Assembly (NCBI RefSeq): GCF_030649675.1
Contig: NZ_JAUTDR010000006.1
Coordinates: 1 to 64,000 of the forward strand
DNA: 64,000 nt
Direction of reading: 5' to 3'
From: Haliea sp. E1-2-M8
GTDB lineage: Bacteria > Pseudomonadota > Gammaproteobacteria > Pseudomonadales > Halieaceae
The notes below the pieces were generated by a model. That model had not been told where the DNA came from and made no database searches. It saw only the letters and a program-made list of their open reading frames with translations. A program made the translations under genes and the position numbers. Positions 28,113 through 38,767 of this stretch are shown here, piece by piece. Numbering within the stretch: the stretch's first letter is position 1; the number at the start of each line of letters is the position of its first letter.

Positions 28113-28854
28113 TGCGGATCTGGAACGCTATAGCCGCCAGCTGCTGGTGCCGGAGGTCGATGTTGCAGGCCAGGAAGCACTGGCGGCGGCCACGGTGCTG
28201 GTGGTGGGGCTGGGCGGCCTCGGTTGCCCCGCTACGCTCTACCTGGCCGCCGCCGGCATCGGCACTCTGCGCCTGGCGGACGGTGATCGGGTGGAGCTCA
28301 GCAACCTGCAGCGTCAGGTAGCCCATACCGAGGCCGGGCTGGGCGACAACAAGGCGGTCTCTGCCGCCCGCGCCGTGCGCGCGATCAACCGCGGGGTTCG
28401 GGTCGAAGTGATCGACCGCCACCTCGATGCCCGGAGCATGCTCGCAGCGGTAGAGGGCGTGGGTCTGGTGCTCGACGCCAGTGACCGCTTTGCCACCCGT
28501 TACGCGCTCAACCGCGTCTGCGTTGCGGCGGGTGTGCCGCTGCTGTCCGCTGCCGCGATTCGGATGGAAGGGCAACTGGCGCTGTTTGACACTGCCCGCG
28601 GCGGGCCGTGCTATCGCTGCCTGTACCCGGATGCGGCGGCGGATGACAGCAGCCTGGCCTGCGCCGAGAATGGTGTCCTGGGTCCGGTGGTGGGGGTTCT
28701 CGGTTCCCTGCAGGCCCTGGAGGCAATCAAGTATCTGGTTGGCATGGAGCAAAACCTGCGCGACGCGGTGCTGATGCTGGACCTGCGCAGCCTGTCCCTG
28801 CAGCGGCTGGCGCTGGATCGGCGCCGTGGCTGTCCGGATTGTCGGCCGCAGTGA
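28102..28854 (+). CDS. moeB: ThiF/MoeB-family adenylyltransferase
   Basis: A 250-residue E1-like enzyme that adenylates the C terminus of a small sulfur carrier such as MoaD. The nucleotide loop V-V-G-L-G-G-L-G-C-P is near residue 35. C-Y-R-C-L-Y-P and the closing C-P-D-C bind zinc. The GTG at 28102 is chosen because the homologous N terminus (D-L-E-R-Y-S-R-Q) follows within ten codons; a longer upstream frame has no support. It overlaps prmC by 11 bases. ThiF is an alternative role, as no carrier gene is nearby. Confidence 0.88.
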   Translation: MLGDADLERYSRQLLVPEVDVAGQEALAAATVLVVGLGGLGCPATLYLAAAGIGTLRLADGDRVELSNLQRQVAHTEAGLGDNKAVSAARAVRAINRGVRVEVIDRHLDARSMLAAVEGVGLVLDASDRFATRYALNRVCVAAGVPLLSAAAIRMEGQLALFDTARGGPCYRCLYPDAAADDSSLACAENGVLGPVVGVLGSLQALEAIKYLVGMEQNLRDAVLMLDLRSLSLQRLALDRRRGCPDCRPQ

Positions 28855-28863
28855 CATGGCGCT

Positions 28864-28908
28864 GGTACCCTGCCCCAGAATCTGTCGATATTCAGGAGGC
28901 AGGGTGCC
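28864..28908 (+). terminator. Possible terminator hairpin after moeB
   Basis: GGTACCCTGCC at 28864-28874 pairs with GGCAGGGTGCC at 28898-28908 (one G-T pair). Short inner complementarity exists in the loop, and a run of five T follows at about 28917-28921. The T run is several bases away, so termination is plausible but not certain. Confidence 0.4.
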
Positions 28909-28965
28909 AGGCAAACTTTTTCCCGCGACCACTGTCACATTCTGTGAATTCCACGAGGCTTGTAG

Positions 28966-29580
28966 ATGAATCGCCTGGCATCCCTGTATTACTCGCTGCA
29001 CGACGGACTGTTCGGTGTCCTGCGCCACCTGGATTGGCTGGCACCGCTTGCCCTGCGGCTGTATTTGGTACCTGTCTTCTGGCTGGCGGGGATCCAGAAG
29101 ATCAGGGGCATGGAAAATACCATCGAGTGGTTCGGCAACCCCGACTGGGGCCTGGGTTTACCGTTTCCGGCGCTATTGGCTCACCTTGCTGCCTACACCG
29201 AGGCGATTGGTGCCCTCCTGCTGTTGCTGGGCCTGGCCACTCGCTGGGTCGCGCTGCCGCTGTTGGTGACCATGGCGGTAGCAGCCTTTGCTGTACACTG
29301 GCAGAACGGTTGGGCGGCGATTGCCGATTCCGGTGCCGAAGAGATTGCCGTGCGCCTGGGCGCGGCGCAGGAACTGCTGCGCGAGCACGGCAATTATACG
29401 TGGCTGACGGAGCACGGTAACCTGGTAATTCTCAACAACGGAGTCGAGTTTGCCGCCACCTACTTCATCATGCTGCTGGCCCTGCTGTACATGGGGGGAG
29501 GGCGTTTTGTCAGCGCCGACTACTACCTCTCGCGCCTGTATCCCCGGCGCATCTTTTTACGGCCAAAAATGCTAGACTAG
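28966..29580 (+). CDS. DoxX-family membrane protein
   Basis: A 204-residue protein with four or five hydrophobic segments. The pattern [16 protein letters not shown] and the [10 protein letters not shown] segment match the DoxX/DoxD family. An insert of about 45 residues between the third and last segments is a variant feature. The family is associated with redox stress at the membrane. It lies alone between moeB and rhlB. Confidence 0.8.
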   Translation: MNRLASLYYSLHDGLFGVLRHLDWLAPLALRLYLVPVFWLAGIQKIRGMENTIEWFGNPDWGLGLPFPALLAHLAAYTEAIGALLLLLGLATRWVALPLLVTMAVAAFAVHWQNGWAAIADSGAEEIAVRLGAAQELLREHGNYTWLTEHGNLVILNNGVEFAATYFIMLLALLYMGGGRFVSADYYLSRLYPRRIFLRPKMLD

Positions 29581-29627
29581 CGCACCAGAAACTAGCGGTA
29601 TTTATTGAACCCGGACAGGAAATTACC

Positions 29628-31010
29628 TTGATCAAGAGTCTACTCGGTCGCGGCAGCAACGGCGCCAGCAGCGCAGCTTCCCCCGCCCCAACACCGGAAT
29701 CCCCCAGCAGCGACTCCACCCACGGCAAGCCATCGCGCAGTCCCGGCCACAGCGACCGCGGCCAGGGCAAGGCCGGCCGGTCCCGCCCGCGGCGGGCGGC
29801 ACAGACACAGGGCGCGTGGTCGCTGGACGATTTCCAGGTGCCGCCAGAGGAAGGGCAGACCCGCTTCCACGACCTGGGACTGCGGGACGAAATCATGCAC
29901 GGGATTGCCGACCTGGGCTTCCAGTACTGCTCCCCGATCCAGGCCGCCATTCTGCCCCAGACCCTGCAGGGCCACGACGCCATCGGCAAGGCCCAGACCG
30001 GTACCGGCAAGACGGCCGCCTTTCTCATTACGGTTTTTAACGACCTGCTCTGCAACCCCGATGAGGGTGAACGCTTTCTGGGCGAGCCGCGGGCGCTGGT
30101 CATCGCGCCGACCCGGGAGCTGGTGATGCAGATAGCTGCCGACGCCGAGGATCTGGCGAAACACACCGGGCTCAAGGTGGCGACCCTGATCGGTGGGATG
30201 GATTACCAGAAGCAGCTGAACCGCCTTGGTTCGGTGGTTGTTGATCTGGTGGTCGCGACCCCCGGGCGCCTGATTGACTTCATGCAGCGCCGGGACGTGT
30301 TCCTCGACCGGGTGGAGATCCTGGTGCTGGACGAGGCGGACCGGATGCTGGACATGGGCTTCATCCCCCAGGTCAAGCGCATCGTCCGCGCCACGCCGCG
30401 CAAGGAAGACCGCCAGACCCTGCTGTTCTCGGCCACGTTTACCCAGGACATTATCAAGCTGTCGGAGCAGTGGACCTTTGAACCGATCACGGTGGAAATC
30501 GAGCCCGACCACGTGGCCACCGATTCCGTCGACCAGAAGGTCTACCTGGTGAGCAGCGAGCAGCGTTACAAGCTGCTGGTGAACCTGGTGCGCAGCCCCG
30601 AGGCCAGCAGCGTAATCGTGTTTGCCAACCGCCGCGACCAGGTCCGGCGCCTGCACGAGCGCCTGCGCAAGGCCGGCGTGTCCTGCGGCATTCTCTCCGG
30701 GGAGATTCCCCAGGCCAAGCGCAGCAGCACCCTGGCCCAGTTCAAGCAGGGGGAGATCAAGGTGCTGGTAGCGACCGATGTCGCCGGCCGGGGCATTCAC
30801 GTCGAGGGCGTCAGCCACGTGGTGAACTACAACCTGCCGGAGGACCCCGATGACTATGTGCACCGCATCGGCCGCACCGGCCGCGCCGGCGCCACCGGAA
30901 CTTCCATCAGTTTTGCCAGCGAGGACGATGCCTTCCTGCTGCCCGACATCGAGGCCCTGCTGGGCACGCGGCTGGAGTGCACCCATCCCCCGGCGGAGCT
31001 GCTGGAGTGA
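29628..31010 (+). CDS. rhlB: DEAD-box ATP-dependent RNA helicase RhlB
   Basis: A 460-residue helicase, from a TTG start at 29628 with AGGA seven bases upstream. A low-complexity basic N-terminal stretch (about residues 10-65) precedes the core. Motifs: Q motif near [16 protein letters not shown] (I), P-T-R-E-L (Ia), [10 protein letters not shown] (II), S-A-T (III) and H-R-I-G-R-T-G-R (VI). The pattern C-S-P-I-Q and [15 protein letters not shown] fits the pseudomonad RhlB type. It unwinds RNA in the degradosome; RNase E itself is not in the window. Confidence 0.9.
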   Translation: MIKSLLGRGSNGASSAASPAPTPESPSSDSTHGKPSRSPGHSDRGQGKAGRSRPRRAAQTQGAWSLDDFQVPPEEGQTRFHDLGLRDEIMHGIADLGFQYCSPIQAAILPQTLQGHDAIGKAQTGTGKTAAFLITVFNDLLCNPDEGERFLGEPRALVIAPTRELVMQIAADAEDLAKHTGLKVATLIGGMDYQKQLNRLGSVVVDLVVATPGRLIDFMQRRDVFLDRVEILVLDEADRMLDMGFIPQVKRIVRATPRKEDRQTLLFSATFTQDIIKLSEQWTFEPITVEIEPDHVATDSVDQKVYLVSSEQRYKLLVNLVRSPEASSVIVFANRRDQVRRLHERLRKAGVSCGILSGEIPQAKRSSTLAQFKQGEIKVLVATDVAGRGIHVEGVSHVVNYNLPEDPDDYVHRIGRTGRAGATGTSISFASEDDAFLLPDIEALLGTRLECTHPPAELLE

Positions 31011-31032
31011 AGCGCCCAGGTCCGACAGCCTC

Positions 31033-31761
31033 CTAGCGCAGTTCCTCGCACCAGAGCAGGGTAGCGCCCACCACCGCGGCGGGCACCACGAAAAAATTGA
31101 CCACCGGAATCCCCGCGCACAGGGCCACGATGCCGCCGAAACCGAGGCTGCTCAGCCGGCGCCTGCCGACCGCCACTTTCACTTCCCCGAACCCCAGCTG
31201 GTGGTTATCCACCGGGTAGTCGACGAACTGAATGCTCATCATCCAGGCCCCCAGCAGGAACCAGAGCAGGGGCGCCGCCAGGTTGATGCCCGGCACAAAG
31301 CTCAGGATCAGCGCCAGCAGGGCCATCGGCACGTAGTACAGCAGTTTGGCGAGCTCCCGCAGGATGGCCCGGGGTACGGAAAGCAGTGCCGCCAGTGGTC
31401 CCTCGAGGGCGTCAACAGGTTTGCCGGTGACGAGCTCCTCGGTCTTTTCCGCCAGCAGGTTGTTGAAGGGCGAGGCGATCAGCAGGGCGACGGCAGTGAA
31501 GACGTAGCCCGTCAGCAGGCCGAACACGACCACCAGCAGCGGCCAGATGATCCACTCGAGGAACGCCAGCCAGTCTGGCAAGCTGTTCATCCAGCTGCTG
31601 ATACTGCGGTCGAGGAAGCTGAACGTCACGCCCAGCAGGGAGCCGAAGATCAGGATATTGACCAGCAGAGGCACGATCACAAACAGCCGCAGGGCCGGAT
31701 GCGTCAGCAGACGGGCACCGCGGAACAGGTAATCCGCGCCGCGAATAAGGTTGCCTTCCAT
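31033..31761 (-). CDS. cysZ: Sulfate transporter CysZ
   Basis: A 242-residue membrane protein that imports sulfate for cysteine synthesis. The ATG at 31761 is chosen because AGGA lies eight bases before it and it matches the family start. The conserved motif N-I-L-I-F-G comes early, and the later P-L-L-W-F-L-L-G-A-W, Q-F-V-D-Y-P and N-H motifs are typical. It is divergent from smrA by 61 bases and convergent with rhlB. Confidence 0.93.
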   Translation of the reverse strand: MEGNLIRGADYLFRGARLLTHPALRLFVIVPLLVNILIFGSLLGVTFSFLDRSISSWMNSLPDWLAFLEWIIWPLLVVVFGLLTGYVFTAVALLIASPFNNLLAEKTEELVTGKPVDALEGPLAALLSVPRAILRELAKLLYYVPMALLALILSFVPGINLAAPLLWFLLGAWMMSIQFVDYPVDNHQLGFGEVKVAVGRRRLSSLGFGGIVALCAGIPVVNFFVVPAAVVGATLLWCEELR

Positions 31762-31822
31762 AATCAGGTCCTGCTTTTCGGGGTGTCGGTTATAATGATG
31801 CATCGCATGGGAGCGGGAAGCC

Positions 31823-32431
31823 ATGGCTGACGACGACAGAACGCTTTTTCATCGGGAAATGGGCGACGTGGTGCCGCTGAAGCGGGAGCGTCGGGTGGCT
31901 CGGGGTGCCGGGTCCTTCGATGACCGCGACAGTTCCCTGGCAGAGCGGCGGCAGGCGGCGGTGGCCGCGCCGGAAGCAGATCGCAATATCCTCAACGACC
32001 GCGAAGCCGAGCCGCTGGATCCCTGGTATGTGCTGGCTTTCAAGCGCCCGGGGGTGCAGAACGGTGTTTATCGCAAGCTGCGCCAGGGCCGCTATGAGCA
32101 GGAAGCGCGGCTGGACCTGCACCGGATGACCGTGCGGGTGGCCCGCAGGGAGCTGTTCGACTTTGTCGAGCAGTGCTTCGAGCTGGGCTTGCGCAGTGTT
32201 CTGCTGGTCCACGGCAAGGGCGAGCGCAAGGCTGAACGCGAGCGCAGCGCGGTACTCAAGGGCCATGTCGATGTCTGGCTGCGGGAAATGCCTGTGGTGC
32301 AGGCTTTCCACAGCGCCCAGCCCCGCCACGGCGGCACCGGTGCTGCCTATGTACTGCTGCGCAAGAGCGAAGAACAGAAGCGCAAGAACCGCGAGCGTTT
32401 TACCAAAGGCAGGGTGCCGATCGACAGATAG
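31823..32431 (+). CDS. smrA: Smr-domain endonuclease SmrA
   Basis: A 202-residue protein whose start L-F-H-R-E-M-G-D-V-V-P-L-K-R matches SmrA (YdaL) and whose C-terminal Smr domain includes L-D-L-H-R, L-L-V-H-G-K-G and H-G-G-T-G-A. Smr domains nick or bind branched DNA or RNA. The start at 31823 overlaps nothing and is divergent from cysZ. It is convergent with the PA4642-family gene. Confidence 0.88.
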   Translation: MADDDRTLFHREMGDVVPLKRERRVARGAGSFDDRDSSLAERRQAAVAAPEADRNILNDREAEPLDPWYVLAFKRPGVQNGVYRKLRQGRYEQEARLDLHRMTVRVARRELFDFVEQCFELGLRSVLLVHGKGERKAERERSAVLKGHVDVWLREMPVVQAFHSAQPRHGGTGAAYVLLRKSEEQKRKNRERFTKGRVPIDR

Positions 32432-32438
32432 ATCGAGC

Positions 32439-32732
32439 TCAGGCGCTGGCGCCGGCGCTGCGGAGGATTTCCGCGTATTCGGCCCCGTGGCGATGCTGGT
32501 CGACGATTTGCAGCACGCTGCGCCCGTCCCTGCCGGTGGCATTGAGGTTGCGTCCGTCGCCCAGAAAAAATTGCACGAACAGTTCGAAGTCCGAGGCGCG
32601 CATGCTCTGGTAGGCTTTCAGCAGCATGTGGAAGTCGGTGTCGCTGCCGTCGTGGGCGCGGACCTGCAGGAAGCTGCGCACGTGGTCTTCGGTCCAGACC
32701 TCGTCGATGACCTTTTCCTTGTCTTTTTTCAT
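32439..32732 (-). CDS. PA4642-family conserved protein
   Basis: A 97-residue cytoplasmic protein resembling the PA4642 family of pseudomonads and relatives. It begins M-K-K-D-K-E-K-V-I and has an ankyrin-like helix pair with D-F-E-L-F-V and L-N-A-T-G-R-D-G. Its ATG overlaps the gatB stop by 4 bases, so it is the last gene of gatCAB. The role is unknown. A longer in-frame extension upstream (to 33008) lies inside gatB and is not used. Confidence 0.75.
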   Translation of the reverse strand: MKKDKEKVIDEVWTEDHVRSFLQVRAHDGSDTDFHMLLKAYQSMRASDFELFVQFFLGDGRNLNATGRDGRSVLQIVDQHRHGAEYAEILRSAGASA

Positions 32733-34195
32733 GATTCCCCGTCGCTGCCGGCCGCTGCCAGCTTTTTGTTGAGCAGTTCGTTGACCATCTGCGGGTTGGC
32801 CTGACCCTTGGACAGCTTCATGATCTGGCCGACGAAGAAGCCGACCAGTTTCTTGCGCTTGCCCTCGTCCGCCGCCAGGTACTGGGCAACCTGGGCCGGA
32901 TTGCCGCCGACGACCTCGTCCACCAGCGCTTCCAGGGCGCCGCTGTCGCTCACCTGCTGCAGCCCGCGGGCGGCGATAATCGTATCGGCATCGCCTTCGC
33001 CGGCCCACATGGCCTCGAACACCTGTTTGGCTATTTTGCCGGAGATACTGCCGTCGAGAATACGCTGGATCAGACCGGCCAGGGCGGCGGCGCCTACCGG
33101 GCTTTGGCCCAGCTCCAGCTCCCCGCGGTTGAGTTGGCCCAGCAGTTCCACCTGCACCCAGTTGGCGGCGATCTTGGCGTCAGTGCAGCCCTCGACCACG
33201 GCCTCGTAGTAGTCGGCGAGGGCGCGGTTGGCGGCCAGCACGCCGGCATCGTAGCTGGATAGCCCGTAGTCGCTGACAAAGCGCTGGCGCTTTGCCGGCG
33301 GCAGCTCCGGCAGGGTGGCGCGGATGCTTTCCACCCAGGCTTGATCAATGACCACGGGCAGCAGGTCGGGTTCCGGAAAGTAGCGGTAGTCGTTGGCGAC
33401 TTCCTTGCTGCGCATGGAGCGGGTCTCATCGCGGTCTGCGTCATAGAGCCGGGTTTCCTGCACCACCTGGCCACCGGCTTCGAGAATTTCGGCCTGGCGC
33501 TCGATTTCGTGGTGGATGGCCTTTTCCACGAAACGGAAGGAGTTGACGTTCTTGATCTCGGCGCGGGTGCCCAGGGTGGTACTGCCGGCGCGACGCAGGG
33601 ACAGGTTGATGTCGCAGCGCATGGAGCCCTCCGCCATGTTGCCGTCGGAGATGCCGAGGTAGGTCACCAGGCTGTGCAGGGTCTTGAGGTAGGCCACCGC
33701 TTCCTCGGCGTTGCGCAGGTCGGGTTCACTGACGATCTCCAGCAGGGGGGTGCCGGCGCGGTTGAGGTCGATGCCGGTCATGCCGTGGAAGTCCTCGTGC
33801 AGGGACTTGCCGGCGTCCTCCTCCAGGTGGGCGCGGGTGATGCCAATGCTGCGGGTGCTGCCATCCTCGAGCTGGATCTCGAATTCACCGCGTCCGACGA
33901 TGGGCTCCTGGAACTGGCTGATCTGGTAGCCTTTGGGCAGATCGGGGTAGAAGTAGTTCTTGCGGTCGAATACCGAGCGCAGGCCGATCTCGGCGCCGAT
34001 GCCGAGGCCGAACATGACCGCATAGCGCACTGCCTGTTCGTTGAGCACGGGCAGCATGCCCGGCATGGCGAGGTCCACCGCGCAGGCCTGGGTGTTGGGT
34101 TCGGCGCCGAACGCAGTTGCGGCGCCGGAAAATATCTTCGAGCGGGTGGCCAGCTGCAGGTGCACTTCCAGCCCGATCACGACTTCCCAGCTCAT
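32729..34195 (-). CDS. gatB: Asp/Glu-tRNA amidotransferase subunit B
   Basis: A 488-residue subunit of the amidotransferase that makes Gln-tRNA and Asn-tRNA from mischarged forms. The true start is the ATG at 34195 ([12 protein letters not shown]), although the frame is open 38 codons further through the repeat array. Family motifs include [12 protein letters not shown] and [10 protein letters not shown]. It overlaps the gatA stop by 4 bases. Confidence 0.96.
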   Translation of the reverse strand: MSWEVVIGLEVHLQLATRSKIFSGAATAFGAEPNTQACAVDLAMPGMLPVLNEQAVRYAVMFGLGIGAEIGLRSVFDRKNYFYPDLPKGYQISQFQEPIVGRGEFEIQLEDGSTRSIGITRAHLEEDAGKSLHEDFHGMTGIDLNRAGTPLLEIVSEPDLRNAEEAVAYLKTLHSLVTYLGISDGNMAEGSMRCDINLSLRRAGSTTLGTRAEIKNVNSFRFVEKAIHHEIERQAEILEAGGQVVQETRLYDADRDETRSMRSKEVANDYRYFPEPDLLPVVIDQAWVESIRATLPELPPAKRQRFVSDYGLSSYDAGVLAANRALADYYEAVVEGCTDAKIAANWVQVELLGQLNRGELELGQSPVGAAALAGLIQRILDGSISGKIAKQVFEAMWAGEGDADTIIAARGLQQVSDSGALEALVDEVVGGNPAQVAQYLAADEGKRKKLVGFFVGQIMKLSKGQANPQMVNELLNKKLAAAGSDGES

Positions 34196-35781
34196 GGCGC
34201 ACCTCCTGTAGGTGCCCGCTCTGTAGGAGCCCGCTCTGCCGGAGCCCGCTCTGTGGGAGCCCACTCTGTGGGAGCCCGCTCTGCGGGCGATAATCCCGGC
34301 GACGACCAAACACCCTCGCCCGCGGAGCGGGCTCCTACGGGGGGCACCTGCCGATGCCAGTCCGAAGCCTGCTGCAGCTGGTGGCCGACGTTGAGCAAGC
34401 GCGCTTCCCGGAAGTGTTGGCCAATGAGCTGCAGACCCACGGGCATGCCGTCGACCAGTCCGGCGGGCACCGACATGCCGGGCAGCCCGGCGAGGTTGAC
34501 CGCCAGGGTGTAGACATCCTCAAGATACATGGCCAGCGGGTCACTGCCCTTGGCCCCAAGGGTGAATGCGGGCCCCGGCGTTGTCGGCCCGGCGATCATG
34601 TCGACCTGCTCGAAAGCCTTGAGAAAATCCTCCTGGATGAGGCGTCGGACCTGCTGCGCCTTCCTGTAGTAGGCGTCGTAGTAGCCGGCGGAGAGGGCGT
34701 AGGTCCCCACCAGGATGCGGCGCTTGACCTCGTCGCCGAAGCCCTCCTGGCGGCTGCGGGTATAGAGATCGTGCAGGTCCCGTGGCTGCTGGCAGCGATA
34801 CCCGTAGCGGACGCCGTCAAAGCGCGACAGGTTGGTCGAGGCCTCTGCCGGGGCGATGATGTAGTAGGTCGGGATACTGAGCCCGGTATGGGGCAGGGAG
34901 ATGTCCACCAGGATGGCCCCCAGCTGTTCCAGCAGCGCCAGCGCGGCATGGATCCGCTCACCGGTGGCCGCATCCAGGCCGGCGCCGAAATATTCCCGCG
35001 GCAGGCCGATGCGCAGCCCTGCCAGAGGCTGCTGCAAACCCACGCTGTAATCCTCCACCGGCAGCTCCGAGGAGGTTGAATCCAGCGGGTCAAAGCCGGC
35101 CATGGCGTTCAGCAGCAGGGCGCAGTCCTCGGCGCTGCGGGCCATGGGGCCACCCTGGTCGAGGCTGGAGGCGAAGGCCACCATCCCCAGGCGGGAGACC
35201 CGCCCATAGGTAGGCTTGAGGCCGGTGATGCCGCAGAAAGCCGCCGGCTGGCGGATGGAGCCGCCGGTATCGGTACCCGTTGCCAGCGGCGCAAGGCGCG
35301 CCGCGACCGCCGCGGCGGACCCGCCAGAGGACCCGCCTGGCACACAGTCGCTGTGCCAGGGGTTGCGCACCGGGCCGTAGAAGCTGGACTCGCTGGAGGA
35401 GCCCATGGCGAACTCGTCCATGTTGGTCTTGCCCAGCATGACTGTGCCCGCGTCCCGCAGGCGGGTGGCCACCGTGGCGTCATAGGGCGGGACGAAATTG
35501 TCCAGCATCTTCGAGCCGCAGCTGGTGCGGACGCCACGGCTGCAGAAAATGTCCTTGTGCGCCAGAGGGATGCCCAACAGGGGGCCGGTTTCCCCGGCCG
35601 CCAGGCGCGTGTCCGCCGCCGCCGCCGCCGCCAGCGCGCCATTTTCGTCGACCGTAACGAAGCTGTTGTAGTGGCCGTCGAGAGCGCGGATGCGGTCGAG
35701 GTAGCTGCGCGTAAGCTCGACGCTGGAAAATTGTTTTTCGCGCAGCCCGAGGCTCAGCTGGGCGACTGAAAGTTCATGCAT
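34192..35781 (-). CDS. gatA: Asp/Glu-tRNA amidotransferase subunit A, with repeat-derived tail
   Basis: A 529-residue amidase-signature enzyme that releases ammonia from glutamine for transfer to the tRNA. The Ser-cisSer-Lys triad is visible in A-H-K-D-I (Lys), G-S-S-G-G-S-A-A (Ser) and T-D-T-G-G-S-I-R (Ser). The normal protein ends near [11 protein letters not shown] at about residue 480. Here some 47 residues follow that are encoded by a REP-like array and read largely as E-R-A-P-T/A repeats. Its stop overlaps the gatB start. It follows gatC by 26 bases. Confidence 0.95.
   Translation of the reverse strand: MHELSVAQLSLGLREKQFSSVELTRSYLDRIRALDGHYNSFVTVDENGALAAAAAADTRLAAGETGPLLGIPLAHKDIFCSRGVRTSCGSKMLDNFVPPYDATVATRLRDAGTVMLGKTNMDEFAMGSSSESSFYGPVRNPWHSDCVPGGSSGGSAAAVAARLAPLATGTDTGGSIRQPAAFCGITGLKPTYGRVSRLGMVAFASSLDQGGPMARSAEDCALLLNAMAGFDPLDSTSSELPVEDYSVGLQQPLAGLRIGLPREYFGAGLDAATGERIHAALALLEQLGAILVDISLPHTGLSIPTYYIIAPAEASTNLSRFDGVRYGYRCQQPRDLHDLYTRSRQEGFGDEVKRRILVGTYALSAGYYDAYYRKAQQVRRLIQEDFLKAFEQVDMIAGPTTPGPAFTLGAKGSDPLAMYLEDVYTLAVNLAGLPGMSVPAGLVDGMPVGLQLIGQHFREARLLNVGHQLQQASDWHRQVPPVGARSAGEGVWSSPGLSPAERAPTEWAPTERAPAERAPTERAPTGGAP
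34208..34338. repeat. REP-like tandem array inside the gatA 3' end
   Basis: Five tandem 15-base units of the form GTaGGaGCCCGCTCT at 34208-34282 are followed by GCGGGCGATAA and, at 34316-34338, an inverted 23-base arm (TCGCCCGCGGAGCGGGCTCC..). The last unit with its extension (34268-34290) and this arm can form a long hairpin. The unit length is five codons, so the gatA frame stays open. Confidence 0.8.
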
Positions 35782-35807
35782 GTGACATCCTGGAGGCGGC
35801 GGAGCCG

Positions 35808-36095
35808 CTATTCGATGACTTTGGGGACCAGATACAAACCGTTTTCCACCGCCGGGGCGATCGCCTGGAAGACGTCGCGCTGGTTGGCCTCGGTGACGGT
35901 GTCCGCACGCAGGCGCTGGACGGCATCCAGGGGGTTGGCCATGGGCTCCACCCCGGCGGTATCAATGGCCTGCAGCTGGTCTACCAAGGTCAGGATATTG
36001 GCGATGCGGGAGGTGAGCTCGGCGGCTTCTTCCGGAGCGATCCGGATACGCGCCAGCTCCGCAATTTTCTCTATCTCGTCCTGCTGTATTGTCAT
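35808..36095 (-). CDS. gatC: Asp/Glu-tRNA amidotransferase subunit C
   Basis: A 95-residue subunit that stabilises GatA and GatB. The ATG at 36095 begins [21 protein letters not shown] and the closing L-V-P-K-V-I-E are typical. It is the first gene of gatCAB and diverges from mreB. A longer frame upstream has no homology. Confidence 0.94.
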   Translation of the reverse strand: MTIQQDEIEKIAELARIRIAPEEAAELTSRIANILTLVDQLQAIDTAGVEPMANPLDAVQRLRADTVTEANQRDVFQAIAPAVENGLYLVPKVIE

Positions 36096-36189
36096 TGACT
36101 CTGCTACCGTTCGTGGCCTGCCGCCTGCACGGCGGGGGCGTAAACTTATCACATTTGCGCCTTGCTCAAAATCCCCGCGATTGATACAG

Positions 36190-36217
36190 TTGTGAGCTAT
36201 GTCACACACCGTAGAAT
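36190..36217 (+). promoter_or_regulatory. Candidate sigma-70 promoter for mreBCD
   Basis: TTGTGA at 36190-36195 and TAGAAT at 36212-36217 are separated by 16 bases, about 145 bases before mreB. The match is fair only. Confidence 0.4.
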
Positions 36218-36355
36218 AACGATATTGCCGCCCCTGACGAGAGGACAGGAGTGGCCGACGAGACATGGTCGGCCATCCGGCCCGGAAGGGCGGTAGCAAG
36301 GGGTGCTTGCAGAGCTCCGCGACCGGAGTTCCCCGATCTATTCACAAGGTAGTAA

Positions 36356-37399
<1,044 letters not shown>

Positions 37400-37419
37400 C
37401 CCCTTTCGCGGGCGCTGCT

Positions 37420-38274
37420 ATCAAGCCGCTATTTCTCAAGGAATCCCACCTCGGCCTGCGCATTCTGCTGGCTACCCTTGGGGTGGTGTGCCTGATCGCC
37501 GCCGACCTGCGCTTTAACAGCCTCGGTCAGACCCGCGCCCTGCTGGATACCCTGACAGCGCCAGTGATCTGGGTGGCCGACATTCCATCCAGTCTCCGCG
37601 TCTGGCAGGACACCCATATCCGTGCCCGACGCCAACTGCTGGAAGACAATGAGCGCCTGCACCAGGAAAACCTGCTGTTGCAGGGGCGCTCGCTGCAGAT
37701 GGCTTCAGTGCAGGCCGAGAATACGCGCCTGCGCGGGCTGCTCAATTCCACCGCCCTGCTGCGCAATGATGTACTGGTTGCCGAGCTGATCGGGGTGTCG
37801 CCCGATCCGGTCAGGCATCAATTGGTCCTCAACAAGGGTGCCCGGGACGGCGTCTACGAGGGCCAGCCGCTGATTGATGCGGATGGGCTGATGGGCCAGG
37901 TGATCGATGTCGGCGAGTTCACCTCGCGGGTGCTGCTGTTGACGGACCTCACGCACTCGATCCCGGTGCAGCTCAACCGCAACGGAATTCGCGCCATCGC
38001 CGAAGGCACAGGTTCCCTGGATGCGCTTGAGATCCAGCATATCTCCGCAACAACCGATATCCAGGAGGGGGATCTGTTGGTCAGTTCCGGTCTGGGCGGC
38101 CGGTTCCCCGTGGGCTACCCGGTGGGCGAGGTGGTGCTGGTACAGCGCGACCCCGGCCAACCCTTTGCCCGGGTCATCGCCCGGCCCAGTGCGGCGCTGA
38201 ACCGCAGCCGCCACGTCCTGCTGGTCTTTGTCGGGGTGCCGGAGGAACCGGCACCCGCGGCAGCGGAGTTCTGA
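37420..38274 (+). CDS. mreC: Rod-shape protein MreC, apparent ATC start
   Basis: A 284-residue inner-membrane protein with one N-terminal helix, a coiled coil (about residues 65-105) and the paired beta-barrel domain (V-L-N-K-G-A-R-D-G-V-Y-E-G-Q). The conserved N terminus I-K-P-L-F-L-K-E-S-H-L-G-L-R-I-L-L matches MreC proteins that begin M-K-P or M-I-K-P, yet the codon at 37420 is ATC, and no ATG, GTG or TTG lies in frame between the mreB stop and that point. The first standard start is a GTG at 37480, which would cut the membrane helix. An ATC start, or a base error, is therefore proposed. The mreB stop is 20 bases upstream. Confidence 0.88.
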   Translation: MKPLFLKESHLGLRILLATLGVVCLIAADLRFNSLGQTRALLDTLTAPVIWVADIPSSLRVWQDTHIRARRQLLEDNERLHQENLLLQGRSLQMASVQAENTRLRGLLNSTALLRNDVLVAELIGVSPDPVRHQLVLNKGARDGVYEGQPLIDADGLMGQVIDVGEFTSRVLLLTDLTHSIPVQLNRNGIRAIAEGTGSLDALEIQHISATTDIQEGDLLVSSGLGGRFPVGYPVGEVVLVQRDPGQPFARVIARPSAALNRSRHVLLVFVGVPEEPAPAAAEF

Positions 38275-38277
38275 GCA

Positions 38278-38766
38278 GTGACCGCGGGCAACCTGCTGGT
38301 GTTCACCGTGGTGGCGGCCAGTTTTCTGCTGGCGGCTGTGCTCGCGGTACTCCCGCTGCCCCAGTGGTTGTTGTGGGCCCGTCCCGAGTGGATTGCTCTG
38401 GTGCTCATCTACTGGTGTATCGCCCTCCCGCACCGGGTCGGTATCTTCACCGCGCTGTTGCTGGGGGTGCTGGTGGACGCCCTGGAAGGTGCGCTGCTTG
38501 GCCAGAATGCATTCTCCCTTTCGGTGCTGGCCCTGTGTTCGCTGCTGGTTTATCAACGCCTGCGAGTGTTCAGCCTGTGGCAGCAATGTGGCGTGGTCTT
38601 CCTGTTGATCGGCCTGCACCAGCTTATCGGGCAATGGGTGCAGAACCTGGAGGGCGCCGGTGCGCGTAGCCTCCTGTTCCTCTTGCCCGCGGTGTCCAGC
38701 GCCCTGCTGTGGCCTGGTGTTCTCCATCTGCTGCGCGGCATTCGCCGCCATTACCGGATCAGCTGA
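38278..38766 (+). CDS. mreD: Rod-shape protein MreD
   Basis: A 162-residue membrane protein with five or six hydrophobic segments. The R-P-E-W-I-A-L-V-L-I-Y-W and G-V-L-V-D-A-L-E-G-A-L-L-G motifs are typical of MreD. The start is a GTG at 38278, 3 bases after the mreC stop. It works with MreB, MreC, RodA and PBP2 in elongation. Confidence 0.93.
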   Translation: MTAGNLLVFTVVAASFLLAAVLAVLPLPQWLLWARPEWIALVLIYWCIALPHRVGIFTALLLGVLVDALEGALLGQNAFSLSVLALCSLLVYQRLRVFSLWQQCGVVFLLIGLHQLIGQWVQNLEGAGARSLLFLLPAVSSALLWPGVLHLLRGIRRHYRIS

Positions 38767-38767
38767 C

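Noticed and set aside
32733-33008. Upstream extension of the PA4642-family frame
   Set aside because: It lies wholly in gatB in another frame; the ATG at 32732 with ATGA overlap is the natural start.
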